Of a stretch of 64,000 nt of DNA, positions 48,801-58,466 are shown piece by piece. Source of the stretch: an uncultured Prevotella sp. (lineage in GTDB: Bacteria; Bacteroidota; Bacteroidia; Bacteroidales; Bacteroidaceae); contig CAMUYR010000002.1 of assembly GCA_947164965.1 (NCBI GenBank), forward strand, positions 62,001-126,000, in the 5' to 3' direction. A program made the position numbers and the translations under genes. The notes under the pieces are model-generated. The model was not told the DNA's origin. It did no database searches and worked only from the letters and a program-made list of their open reading frames with translations. How positions within the stretch are numbered: position 1 is the stretch's first letter; each line of letters starts with the position of its first letter.

Positions 48801-51800
48801 CTCTCCAGCTGCAGGTGAACATTGATGACGTGCAACTCGTTGGTGAGCTTCATACTGCCGTCGTCCTCATCCTCATAATAGGTATACTGGTAGACAACGG
48901 TGTAGACACGTTCCTTCGAGACGTCGTAGATGTCGCTCTGACGGCTGACATAGAGCGTGGTGGTCTCTGTCGGCTCACGACCTTGGATGACGAAGTACTT
49001 CTGGTCGTTGGTCAGTCCGGCATATTCAGTATCAGTAATGGTTGTTCCCTTCGCCACGTTGTCGTATGCCTCGTAGCAATAGTACTTGATGACAGGATCA
49101 GTGCCGGCATTCGAGAAGTTGACGACATCGACATCATTCTGGTTGTTGTTATAGACATCAGCATCGACTACCTGACCAACACCGAATGGCGTACCACCAT
49201 AGATGAAGTTCTTGTTGGCAATATATGCCTTGTCGCCACCACCAGGAACGGTGACACGGGTGTAGTGACGCTGGTCGTTGCGGATCTGGCTCTCGAAGAC
49301 CTCGTTGCTGATAGCATCGCCATCGTTCAACGTACCACCTGCATAGGTGATCGATGACTTGCCGGAGGTAGCATGGAACACAGCCTGATACTCAACGTTC
49401 ACCTGATCGCTGTAAGGAGCGTGGTAAGCCTGTTCTGTGGTGCGGTCATTGTTGTCGCTAACCTTCAGGTAGGCAGCATCCGTCAAGAGGTCGAGGGCAT
49501 CGTAGTTGTAGTTGAACTTCGGAGTGCCATTTGCATCGTAGCGGTCTTCCTCAGGCAACGAGCACCAAGCCTTGATGGCATTGTAGTTGGTGCCAGCCTC
49601 GAAGCGCTGACCACCGTAAGCACCCTCCTTACTACAGATGTAAGCAGGCGACAGAGCGGCATTGATCTCGTTGACAACCAACGGATAGGTGGTCTTCATC
49701 GCATCAATCTCTTCCTTCGTCTTCATATCGCCATTAAGCAGGTAGATACCATTATCCAGCTTCACGGTGTTGGTGCAGATCCAGGCAGTACCGAACGCCT
49801 TCTGCGTTGTGGCATCAAGAGCCTTATACTCCTTCTCAGGAATAGCGGTACCGACATTGATGGTCTTCGACTGACCGCCATAGGTATAGCTGACCTGCTG
49901 GGTAGCCACATAAGCTTTCTCTACCACAGCCTGATCGCCGGCACCCACCATATTATTATTATAGATATCCTCAGTGATGATCTCACCGACCTCATAATGG
50001 CGCTGACCATAGACACCCGATTCCTTCGGCGTGAAGGTAGGACCAATGCGCCAGCTGTCGATCACCTGCTGCTTAGCCTCATCGGTCTTGGCAGCATCCA
50101 GCAATTCTTCATACTGAGCCTTCGTAATCTTGTTGCCACTATTGTTGGTAGCGGTATAATAGTCGTCCCAGACGGCTGGGCTATTCATATCGAAGGTCAG
50201 CAGGTAACCGCTGTCGTGGCCTATATTATTAGAGGTACGGAACACCTCGTCGACATCATTCACAACCTCGCCCTCAGCATTCTTGATGACGTGGCTGTTA
50301 GACTTGAAGGTCGTGAAGTCCTTATCGTCCATCACATACTCGCCTGGTGCATAGTCCTTACCATCGACATTGACGCTGACGCAGTTGACGTAGGTCATCT
50401 CGACGAAGTAGCGCTTCTCGGCATAGCTCAGGTTGTTCCAATCCCACCAGGTAATCACCTCGTTCTTCTGGTAAGCCTCGCTCTCGTTGTTCACCGATAC
50501 CTTCTCAATAGCCTTGCCGTCCGCATCAAGGTCGCCAATGCGTGCCGTTCTCTCAGTGTTAGCATAGTAAGCATAGAGGTTAGGCTTCACATTCAGCAGC
50601 TGCAGCTTACCATGCGAAGCAGCAGTAATGGTCAGCGGCAGGTGTACCACCTTCGAGTAGGCAGTAGCCGAACCGGTATAGGCCGATACCTTCTGGTCGT
50701 AGATATAGACATCACCCTTCACATACCAGTAGTGTGCCTCAGAATAATTGGTAGAGTTAATGACATAGGCATTATTGACTGGGTAACAGTCGTCGATGAT
50801 ACGCTTCGTCGGGTGGATGAAGTTACCAGAGGTCTGGTAAGGCACAATCGAGTATTGCGCTGCAATCTCACGGCCTACGTTATAAGCCGTTGCCTCCGCA
50901 CTGCTCCACTCCTGCGACTGGTCGTCAGCAGAATACCTCATACGCTTATAGGTTACCGCCTCGTCGCCTGCATGTTTGTTGAATGGTGACAGGATGACAT
51001 TCTTCATATCAGGATAACATCTCGGCACGCGGTGTTCGTTCTTGGCATACACGAAGCCACCACCCACCTGGTCTTGCTTCACATTGATCAGGTCGAGCTC
51101 GATGACGCCAGACACCAGACCATATTCCTTCTTAGCAGCTGTACTGTTCTCGGTGGTCAGCTCCAGGAACACACCGGAAGCGAGAGCCACCTGATTGAAG
51201 CTCTTACCATTGTTACGGTTGTTCTTGGTATAGTTATCACCTTTATATTTAAAGAAGGACTGGCTCTTGTCTTCCTCGCCATCTCCTCTGATATAAGGAT
51301 CGCTGAAATGCACATCACTGGTCAGATTGCCCAGGCAGTTCACCAAACTATAGATACCGAAGTAGTTGCCATGAAGGGCATCATCGCCAATATCGCTAGC
51401 TATACGAGACCTGCGCTGGTTGAGCGACAGCTCTCCCACACGGTTGATGGTATAGTCGATATTCTCACCAATATCAGCCACACGGTCCTTGGCACCCTGC
51501 AGCACCATACGGCTACCGAACACACCACAGAGGTCGGCACGCTGAATGGTGTTCAGCAGACGTCCGGCATAGATAGAACAGAAACCGAAGGGCTCCCAAT
51601 AGGTCTTTGCTGAAGGATAGGCCTCAATCAGTTTCAGGTATTTCTCTTCCGACAGGTGCTGGCCATTCTCATAGAACTCACCACCAATAGTAATACCCTG
51701 CTTATTGTTCTTGGTCTCAGAACTTCCCGTACAAACATATTCCAGCTGGAAGTAAGCACGCTCACGGTTAGAAAGGTTACGATAGGTCTCAAGGTCGATA

Positions 51801-54800
51801 CGGGCATCGAGTCCGTAGTAGTCGGTACCATAGTTGGTGATGTTCAGCTCACGATAGCCGTCGACCATCGACAGGTTGCCACCACCATAGAGACCACCGG
51901 TATGCTCAGTACCCACAGAGATAAAGTCGCGATGGTAGACATCGCTGAGGGTTGCTGTTGTATTACCATAGACCGTCGTGGCATTGGCGTAGGTCTTATC
52001 GCTGTTTGACGACACGTTACCACCACCGAACACAGCATTATGGATGATGATACCCTTTTCACCGTCGACATCCTCTGTCAACAGATCTTCCCAACCGCCA
52101 CCCCAAGTGCCATTGGCATCCTTCTTGGGTAGGTAGTTCAGGTCTTCGGTATCGACATAGTCATACAGATTGTAATGATGACCATTGATTGTTGTTCCAG
52201 AGAGATTCTTGACCTGCAACTTCGGAGCAATGACAACCTTACAGTCTTCTGTCAGATTGCCTTTCTCGTCATAGTAATAGATATGTCCTGGCGAACCGGT
52301 TCCATGCTTCTCCTTGGTCTTATCAGACAGGACACTGGGACTATAGACGTAGCCGATATCACCACCGCCAAACACGTTACCATAACCCTGGGCCAGGTTC
52401 TTGTCATTACCTATCTCACCACCAAAGATGTCTACTTCGGTCTGACCAAACACATAACCATCGGTATAGAGCGTACCCATTCCCTGACCGTAGCCTAAGA
52501 GGTTGTAACCCTTACCACCGCCAAACACATTACGCTGTACACGACCGTTATACATCGTCACTTTAGCCTTACCAGCCTTGTAGAAGCCTTTCAGCGTACG
52601 TACAGAGTTAGCCTCGCCACTGGCATCGATGGCACCACGACCGATGGTTGCAATCTCACCACCGCCATGCATACTGTTGCGAACAACGCCACCCCACATG
52701 ACAACATTAGTGGTATCAACACTACTTGCCACATCGTAGCCACCACCGAAGACGTTACCACAGTCTTCCAAGCGGCCTTCACCGGCATAGACATTATTAG
52801 CATAATAGGTCTCGTCGTCGAGCTTCTCCACATACTGACCATCCTTATACTCGTAGCCAATATAGCCATTATTAAGAATCAGGTTGGCATTGCCCAAGAC
52901 TGCACCACCCTCACCGCCACTATAGGCATTACGCTGAATGGCAGGTACACCATTATAGAATCCATAATCGGTAGGAACGGAGGCCTGATCAGGACGGATG
53001 CCAATGACCACATGTGTCTCACCGGGCTTTTCATTCGCATTGTCGAAGGTTGCGGTCTTACCATCATCGCTTATAGCCATCGTGGTATAGCCGACATCGC
53101 CCTTCCAACCACCACCATAGACATTACGTGCCGTACCACCAGCTACGAAGGCATTGGCACTGGCTGTGAAATTCTCGGCACCAAAGAGGTTGTAGACAGC
53201 ACCGGTAGTACCGGCAGCATAGAGGTCCTTCATCACTGTGCCACCAAGCAGTGCGATATAAGTCGTACCATAAGTATCACCACTCAGAGGTGTCTTGTCC
53301 TCTCCCAGTCCACCACCATAGGCATAGCCCACCACTGTGGCTCCCTTATGGATGAGGACGTTGGTGTTATATCTTTTATATGTTCTTGCCTTCTGCTCAT
53401 CGGTCAGACTACTCAGATCACGATTATCCATCTCAGCAATCCTGACTTGTTTGTCATTCGCAAGGTTGATATCTTTGTTAGAAGCATATCTGGTGTATTC
53501 TCCCTGAGAAGCATAGTAGTCGCCAAAGGTCCAAGCTGCCTTCCAATCAGCCTTCCATCTATCTTTATATTCGTTCTTCAGCGTACCGCCCACAATACCA
53601 CCGACCCATCTCTCGGTGTCATTCCAAGGTTCTCTTTGTGCAATATCAGGTGACGGCTGCTCTTTATAGAGGTTCATGTACTTCATCACACTCTCAGAAT
53701 TGAGCACATGACCCAGCTCACCACCACCATAGACCTCATAGACCCTGGCACCGTCATTCAGGTTCACCTCGGTATATTCCGACCAGGTGTCGGCACCTTT
53801 TCCTGCACCATAGACAGAGGCCAGATAGCCACTGTTCTTGTTAGACCATACTGGCGAGGAGATGTTGACATGGGCATAGAGCGTACGACGCTCACTATTG
53901 TTACCACCATAGATAGCACCTGTCACTCGGGCATTCTCACTGGTGTTGCGATAGTTGACATTCGACTCATAGACATCGCATGGAGGGAGAATCTCCGAGC
54001 CATACGCTCCACCAAAGATATTCTTGATATTGATGGTAGACTGCTCAGGGACATTCACCACCGTTCGACGGGTGACACCTTCGTTGAAGCTACCTCCGTA
54101 AGCTGCACCTACTCGACCATGCAACAGGTCGATGACAGCAGAGGCTTTATCCAGATCGAAGCCTGCAGCAAACGTCTGTTCCTTCGTCCAGCGCATGCCA
54201 AGACCGTCATAGGCTCCAGAACCGAAAATCTCAGTATTGGCAAAGTTGTCAATATTAGCAGGTACATCGACCAACACATAGCTGCGATCCTGGGATTTGT
54301 CGCCATCGCGTTCACCAGTCATACCCTGACCTGCACCTAAGATCTTTGCAACCGTATTACGCTGGTTGCTGTTAGGCTTGAAATTGATAAAGGCATTGTC
54401 GAAATAAGGCTTACTGAACCCTTCCTTAGGCGTTCCATCATCATTGGTATAAGCCTCAAAGTAACGATCCTTATAATCATAGTCACCGTAGCAGCCACCG
54501 AAGATGTTTTCTACACGACCTTGGATATACTCTGTATAGGCAGAAGCGAACAGCACATCAGGATCATCCTGCTTCTTGGGGTTGTGAACCTTAGGCAATG
54601 CTGCCGAACTGACGCGGCTCTTGAAGTTCTTCGGCTGAAGAATCTTTCCACCCAAGTCGTTACCACCATAGATATGGTCACGAATCCATGGGAATCCCAG
54701 GTCGTTGTCGTTGCTGCTGTTCAAACCCACGTAGGTCTCGGTATGTCCGATGATGTCGGCATTACAACTACCTGCAAAGGAGTTGAATATACGACCGTTA

Positions 54801-57421
54801 CCCAGATTGATGCGGGTGTCGCCAACTATCAGTCCCTCGAAGGCGCCACCATAGATGAATTCTGCCTCAGCCATATCATCATTGTCGACAACGCCATCCT
54901 TGTTGTCTGTGTCACCTCTATAAGTACCGGGGCTGTTTCCGTTCAAGTTGATACAAGTGCTGTACTTCGGATTATAGGTGTATTCAAGTTGCTTGGTTGT
55001 CTCGTTATATCCGTCAGCCTTACCGATAGAGCCCTTTTCGCCACCACCAAAAATCTGGAAGGTGTAACCCTTGTTCAGGTTGATAGTCACACCACCCCAT
55101 ATCTCTGAGTCGCCACCATAGCCACCACCAAACACGTTCAGGGCTTTACCAAGCACGTCCATACCCTGTTTGTCAAGAAGAACACCCGACTTACGGTCAA
55201 GAATCTTAAAGTTGTCATGGCCATAGAGCTTGGCCTCACCTTCTTCCTCTTCTATCTGGTCGAAGATGGCTTTCTCTCCTTTTCGGTCTACCAATGTAGC
55301 ATTCAGATTGATGACCACATTACCATTGATATGACCACTGCTATAGCAACCACCATAGATGTTACCTCCCTTGAAACGACGATCAAGGTCTGTTGCTTTA
55401 TCAAATACCTTGGCTTCGATAACAGGGTCGACTTCCTGGCCTGTAGAAGCACTGATGGTATTCCATTCCAGTTCAGGCTGACCGGTAACAGGACTGATAT
55501 ATCTCAGCTTCTCTCCTTGATCATTAGTAGTGGTCCTCCAGCGCATGGGGCGGATCTTCAGACCATTGAAGTTCAGGATAAGCTTATTGCCATTGGTATC
55601 GGGATCGCCCAACAAACCTCCAAGATATTCGGGATTGTAGGCAGACTTATAAATATTAGCCTCGTTACTGCCGCCCACCACCTTATCATATACCACGACC
55701 TTATCGTTGAAATTGACGGTAATGGCACCGTCACGCCTCAAACTGCCGACGTTTCCACCGCAATAAAACGATCCAAACAACGTTGAATAAGGTTCATAGA
55801 CATCGTCGAAAACCACACGTGGCATGACGTCCATGGTCACTCCATCCATATACTTATCGAACTCCGTCTGTCCTTTAGCATCTTTCGTGTCACTGGCCAG
55901 ATTCATCTGGCTGAAGTCATAATCCTTGCCATTCTCTGTGATTGTTCCGGCATATTGCTTCAGGATACTTTCCGACTTCATGTTCTCACCATTGTTGCCT
56001 AGGAATACCTTATCAGCAATGACGTAAGAGCCGATCTTCAACTCTGCCGCAGCATCCTTGTTAGGATCGTCATTATGCAGGGTAGCACTATTACCACCAC
56101 AGTAGATAGCACCACCAATGATCGTGTTCGTTATCTTGCCTGTCGTCTCATTCTTTTTACCTATCACTCGGATAGACACAGACTCGGCATTAGGACGGAA
56201 AGCATTCAGCGCCTCTACGGAGGACTTTCCTGCCGGTACTGTATAATAGAAGTCTTGATATTTCTCCAACTTACCTAGCTCTGGGTTGTCCGTATAGGCA
56301 TAAGAGCCATTACCACCACCATAGACATTTCCCTTGATACTGCTATGGATACCAACAGCATTACCGCCATAGACATTGCCTGAGATGTCGTTACCACCAT
56401 AGACATTGTTGATTTCACCAGCATCGATAACCACACGAGCCGAATAGCCTGCAGGTATGGCAACACCCTCAATCGTCTCTGCAGGAATAGCATATTTCTT
56501 GGGGTTCACATCAGCCATACGGCATCCACCAAAGACATTCTCAATCTTCATGCCATCAGACTTGATAGGCAGGAAGATACCCTTCTCATAGGTCATTGCT
56601 CCCTGGTTGCCACCACTATACAAGTCACGTATAGTACCTTTCAGCAGGTTCCATTTCGGACGGATGGCCATCTCGGCCTTGTTGTTACCACCGAAGACAC
56701 GGGCGAAGTTAAAAGCATAACTGCTAAGGTTACTTTGGTAGGTTGACATGCCCATTCTCTTGGCTAATGCAGCCAATTGTGCCTGACCTTCAGCAGTTGT
56801 CGGATTCTCGGGCCACACATTGGTCTGTGTCAGCAAAGGACTGCCGTTATCCAGACAGATAGTGGTATTTTCCTTCACCGTTGCATTGTTACCGCCACCA
56901 TAGAGATGAGCGATACAGCCGCCCATAATCTCCAGATAAGTCTTGTTGATCTCGGGCTTGGTCTTAATATCTTTATATGAATCTAAAGTATAGTCGTAGT
57001 CGCCATTACCACCACCGAAGAGACTTCCAATCAAAAGGCTTTTACCGGCTGGTGTGGCAGAGGTACGGATAAAGACATTGAAGCTGTTGTCAATACTATT
57101 TTCTGTCCTATGAGACAGCTCTGGAACCGTTGATGACGTACCGATAGTACCTGCGATATCATTACCTCCATATACCGAGGTAATGATGATATTGTCCGAA
57201 GCATTTGCGCCATCGATGTTCACGAAAGCTGAGCCATTGACATCAGCCATACGGGCACCACCGAAGACAGCGTTGATATCACCCGAACGCACAGTGACAG
57301 AAGTGCTTCCATCGGTGACACCTGCATTACCTCCACCATACACATTGCCGCCAATGGTAATCTGAGCTTTCAGCCCCGAGACTACCATCGTAAGAAATAA
57401 TATGATATATATCTTTCGCAT
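45806..57421 (-). CDS. Giant T9SS-exported YGGG-repeat protein in fimbrial operon (3871 aa)
   Basis: A signal peptide (MRKIYIILFLTMVVSGLKA, Gln20 mature start) leads into about 40 YGGG-type units (NVYGGGNAGVTDG, AHLYGGGNNATVKEN, YEVYGGGELGHVLN) up to residue ~1850. Residues ~1900-2800 contain a second degenerate repeat of 45-60 residues with a [AT][YW][VI]C-x-YGG-x-G-x-I-Y core. A GLUG-like segment (GYTVSGLSKSLFGSLCGNVY) lies near 3100. The end (ADVRIFNVSGLCVANFTVEP to NGRYRTKLVVK) is a type A T9SS C-terminal sorting domain. It starts 4 bases after the fimbrillin-like gene and closes the operon. Position and export signal match mfa5 of P. gingivalis, but no von Willebrand A motif is evident. 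A giant fimbria-associated adhesin is inference. Confidence 0.88.
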   Translation of the reverse strand: MRKIYIILFLTMVVSGLKAQITIGGNVYGGGNAGVTDGSTSVTVRSGDINAVFGGARMADVNGSAFVNIDGANASDNIIITSVYGGNDIAGTIGTSSTVPELSHRTENSIDNSFNVFIRTSATPAGKSLLIGSLFGGGNGDYDYTLDSYKDIKTKPEINKTYLEIMGGCIAHLYGGGNNATVKENTTICLDNGSPLLTQTNVWPENPTTAEGQAQLAALAKRMGMSTYQSNLSSYAFNFARVFGGNNKAEMAIRPKWNLLKGTIRDLYSGGNQGAMTYEKGIFLPIKSDGMKIENVFGGCRMADVNPKKYAIPAETIEGVAIPAGYSARVVIDAGEINNVYGGNDISGNVYGGNAVGIHSSIKGNVYGGGNGSYAYTDNPELGKLEKYQDFYYTVPAGKSSVEALNAFRPNAESVSIRVIGKKNETTGKITNTIIGGAIYCGGNSATLHNDDPNKDAAAELKIGSYVIADKVFLGNNGENMKSESILKQYAGTITENGKDYDFSQMNLASDTKDAKGQTEFDKYMDGVTMDVMPRVVFDDVYEPYSTLFGSFYCGGNVGSLRRDGAITVNFNDKVVVYDKVVGGSNEANIYKSAYNPEYLGGLLGDPDTNGNKLILNFNGLKIRPMRWRTTTNDQGEKLRYISPVTGQPELEWNTISASTGQEVDPVIEAKVFDKATDLDRRFKGGNIYGGCYSSGHINGNVVINLNATLVDRKGEKAIFDQIEEEEGEAKLYGHDNFKILDRKSGVLLDKQGMDVLGKALNVFGGGYGGDSEIWGGVTINLNKGYTFQIFGGGEKGSIGKADGYNETTKQLEYTYNPKYSTCINLNGNSPGTYRGDTDNKDGVVDNDDMAEAEFIYGGAFEGLIVGDTRINLGNGRIFNSFAGSCNADIIGHTETYVGLNSSNDNDLGFPWIRDHIYGGNDLGGKILQPKNFKSRVSSAALPKVHNPKKQDDPDVLFASAYTEYIQGRVENIFGGCYGDYDYKDRYFEAYTNDDGTPKEGFSKPYFDNAFINFKPNSNQRNTVAKILGAGQGMTGERDGDKSQDRSYVLVDVPANIDNFANTEIFGSGAYDGLGMRWTKEQTFAAGFDLDKASAVIDLLHGRVGAAYGGSFNEGVTRRTVVNVPEQSTINIKNIFGGAYGSEILPPCDVYESNVNYRNTSENARVTGAIYGGNNSERRTLYAHVNISSPVWSNKNSGYLASVYGAGKGADTWSEYTEVNLNDGARVYEVYGGGELGHVLNSESVMKYMNLYKEQPSPDIAQREPWNDTERWVGGIVGGTLKNEYKDRWKADWKAAWTFGDYYASQGEYTRYASNKDINLANDKQVRIAEMDNRDLSSLTDEQKARTYKRYNTNVLIHKGATVVGYAYGGGLGEDKTPLSGDTYGTTYIALLGGTVMKDLYAAGTTGAVYNLFGAENFTASANAFVAGGTARNVYGGGWKGDVGYTTMAISDDGKTATFDNANEKPGETHVVIGIRPDQASVPTDYGFYNGVPAIQRNAYSGGEGGAVLGNANLILNNGYIGYEYKDGQYVEKLDDETYYANNVYAGEGRLEDCGNVFGGGYDVASSVDTTNVVMWGGVVRNSMHGGGEIATIGRGAIDASGEANSVRTLKGFYKAGKAKVTMYNGRVQRNVFGGGKGYNLLGYGQGMGTLYTDGYVFGQTEVDIFGGEIGNDKNLAQGYGNVFGGGDIGYVYSPSVLSDKTKEKHGTGSPGHIYYYDEKGNLTEDCKVVIAPKLQVKNLSGTTINGHHYNLYDYVDTEDLNYLPKKDANGTWGGGWEDLLTEDVDGEKGIIIHNAVFGGGNVSSNSDKTYANATTVYGNTTATLSDVYHRDFISVGTEHTGGLYGGGNLSMVDGYRELNITNYGTDYYGLDARIDLETYRNLSNRERAYFQLEYVCTGSSETKNNKQGITIGGEFYENGQHLSEEKYLKLIEAYPSAKTYWEPFGFCSIYAGRLLNTIQRADLCGVFGSRMVLQGAKDRVADIGENIDYTINRVGELSLNQRRSRIASDIGDDALHGNYFGIYSLVNCLGNLTSDVHFSDPYIRGDGEEDKSQSFFKYKGDNYTKNNRNNGKSFNQVALASGVFLELTTENSTAAKKEYGLVSGVIELDLINVKQDQVGGGFVYAKNEHRVPRCYPDMKNVILSPFNKHAGDEAVTYKRMRYSADDQSQEWSSAEATAYNVGREIAAQYSIVPYQTSGNFIHPTKRIIDDCYPVNNAYVINSTNYSEAHYWYVKGDVYIYDQKVSAYTGSATAYSKVVHLPLTITAASHGKLQLLNVKPNLYAYYANTERTARIGDLDADGKAIEKVSVNNESEAYQKNEVITWWDWNNLSYAEKRYFVEMTYVNCVSVNVDGKDYAPGEYVMDDKDFTTFKSNSHVIKNAEGEVVNDVDEVFRTSNNIGHDSGYLLTFDMNSPAVWDDYYTATNNSGNKITKAQYEELLDAAKTDEAKQQVIDSWRIGPTFTPKESGVYGQRHYEVGEIITEDIYNNNMVGAGDQAVVEKAYVATQQVSYTYGGQSKTINVGTAIPEKEYKALDATTQKAFGTAWICTNTVKLDNGIYLLNGDMKTKEEIDAMKTTYPLVVNEINAALSPAYICSKEGAYGGQRFEAGTNYNAIKAWCSLPEEDRYDANGTPKFNYNYDALDLLTDAAYLKVSDNNDRTTEQAYHAPYSDQVNVEYQAVFHATSGKSSITYAGGTLNDGDAISNEVFESQIRNDQRHYTRVTVPGGGDKAYIANKNFIYGGTPFGVGQVVDADVYNNNQNDVDVVNFSNAGTDPVIKYYCYEAYDNVAKGTTITDTEYAGLTNDQKYFVIQGREPTETTTLYVSRQSDIYDVSKERVYTVVYQYTYYEDEDDGSMKLTNELHVINVHLQLESGVPQIGTLAPPATVLPGTAIGLKAPEVTPGTYEVLTSGWELFTNIDEADHHRNGIPFDNGNTPVYWYQNGKNYVSFYSKTYLGKTYSNPVPLSVANYHDMDAVMADKEHHYYVDKTTVDRPCKIYLDDRSKVEGKSDLDLLKDFFDLSMINGTAPDGGDLAGHALLDNHVQAGRNLEFFLKGNVAPTKYTNWTPIASNEGECFSGNLHGDGYTVSGLSKSLFGSLCGNVYNLGVTGSFTSAGVADTGDGYVENCWVKSSATQMDADVQAVFGKPSASSGTQLVNSYYSESNPYSVTSNPRGSARQMTEKAFYDGTVAYNLNGFYLNKRYYDNNTSWTGSKKQYKYLKQQADGTLTEEPLQGSYPDSYAIYPLTGTKQYGYVEDRYADGDFRYAGGSIPGSADVRTRTMTEGTGADEKVTYYYSPIWPDDYIYFGQTLTYGYDANYPHVDLPSHATKTDGRLPGDMSNNRVYRAPAYFGNSTKSVAHFNPSAILAAYSKPKSVTDTDLKTAYPGMTAIDFAGHNDVANGYKQGLDGNIFYAPLLDDDGLVSISNAGQTTNLVVYAPSAEANEKTYTVLNNYFVDPVYRDYGEEGEYYNDGKNYNRVHVAPTDAVVGHLVQSDLTTADDHLLVDKQEFNAPIAYRMGDGLRMWYQRRPENYAGQYTDEEGLLVYDAATGWDAVSLPFTTEVVTTHQKGEISHFYQGSTRGHEYWLRRFAGNVKPKEGADGVYTADFYGLDAVATDKEYFNTFLWDYYYSQEKDKNEDEYLDYYRDSHTMKGYPYATAGTPYLVGFPGNLYYEFDLSGQFQPENTFKQIPQLEAQTITFASTEGAQIGKTDDEVKPYTVTNCDYQFMPNYKNGTLTAGKGYVLNGTGSSFDVAQEGTQVVPFRPYIMVKANQAQKRAPKSIVFNNANSSFGGDPKQSGTDGMYIHANERKVIVTSNLKRTADVRIFNVSGLCVANFTVEPGQTIETPFYVDGVYVVHAANGRYRTKLVVK

Positions 57422-57425
57422 CGTC

Positions 57426-58451
57426 TTATTCTATCTTTACATCCGGATTATCCAAATCAGCATCATGGAGCTGATAGATATAGGATGGTTCTATCGTCAA
57501 CTTAAATGTATACTGCTGTCCACGCTGCAGCTTACTGCTCAAAGGCAGTTTGTTAGCAACCTCACTAGAGCGGACCAAGTGGTCTTTCTTATCATAGACA
57601 TCGTAGGCAGTCACCAGTTCCAGGTCGTTATACAACTCAGGGACGTAGAAGCAGGTGGCCTTGATGACATCATCTGGGGTATTCAACACACCACCCTCGT
57701 CATAGAAGGGACAATCAGCTTTTCCATCGGCATAGGTATATTGGATGTCGGCATCGGTTAATGGAATTTCAGCATTCGTCAGAGCCTGACGGAAGGTCAC
57801 AACAGCCTTCGCCAGCTTCTTGCTTCTGATTTGCAGCTTCGTCACCTTAATGGTGCGCAGGTCGCTATAGCCACGAGTGTTGCCAATAGACATCTGGAAG
57901 ACCAGGCTGGCAAAGAGCTGGTCCAGATGGAGGCTGATGGTGTTTTTAGAACTCGAGTTGTCATAAGCGTAATTCCCTATCACAAAGGGATCCGTGGCAG
58001 TAGGTGGTGCCTCCTTCACACTGGTGATGACACAGAAATTGCTGCCTGTGGCAATGGGCAGATCAGTTAACGTCATCACAGCACCCGACCGCAGGCCATT
58101 CGTGGAATTCTGAAGTGGAGACAAAGACACCTTACACAAATCGCCAGGCATATAGCCATAGACATGATAAGATTTGGCATCGGCACTGACCAAGGGATCC
58201 CAACCTTTATCAGTCTTCACAAAGGAACCCTCATAGTAAGAGGTTCCCTTGTCGTCAGCAGCCATCAACACCTTGATATTCTCCATCTTGGCGTCGATAG
58301 TACCACCACGGGTGACAGCTTTCAACTGCAACGGCTGGGCAGACGGTGGTGTCGGCTCCACAATGACATTCTGTCCTGCCTCGTCCTTGGAGCAGGCTGT
58401 CAGCAACAAAGCAGTTGCTATCAGGAGCATTGCCAGTATCTTATTCTTCAT
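57426..58451 (-). CDS. Fimbrillin family lipoprotein
   Basis: A 341-aa lipoprotein: signal with lipobox LLTAC, lipidated C20, followed by SKDEAG, an acidic stretch like the Bacteroidetes surface-lipoprotein export signal. The body fits the Mfa-like fimbrillin fold: VTRGGTI near the mature N-terminus, YHVYGYMPGD, and LHLDQLFASLVFQMSIGN. The closing GQQYTFKLTIEPS strand is typical of this superfamily. Such proteins are pilus or accessory subunits assembled by donor-strand exchange on the outer membrane. It lies between another fimbrillin-like lipoprotein gene (15-base gap) and the T9SS giant (4-base gap), suggesting an adaptor position equivalent to Mfa4 (inference). Confidence 0.8.
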   Translation of the reverse strand: MKNKILAMLLIATALLLTACSKDEAGQNVIVEPTPPSAQPLQLKAVTRGGTIDAKMENIKVLMAADDKGTSYYEGSFVKTDKGWDPLVSADAKSYHVYGYMPGDLCKVSLSPLQNSTNGLRSGAVMTLTDLPIATGSNFCVITSVKEAPPTATDPFVIGNYAYDNSSSKNTISLHLDQLFASLVFQMSIGNTRGYSDLRTIKVTKLQIRSKKLAKAVVTFRQALTNAEIPLTDADIQYTYADGKADCPFYDEGGVLNTPDDVIKATCFYVPELYNDLELVTAYDVYDKKDHLVRSSEVANKLPLSSKLQRGQQYTFKLTIEPSYIYQLHDADLDNPDVKIE

Positions 58452-58466
58452 ACTTCGTACGTTTTC

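Noticed and set aside
45758..56278. Long open frames on the plus strand opposite the 3871-aa gene (up to ~540 codons, e.g. 49373-50989, 48176-49357, 52667-53653)
   Set aside because: They are mirror images of biased codons in the minus-strand gene, show no family motifs, signals or promoters, and overlap a convincing coding sequence.
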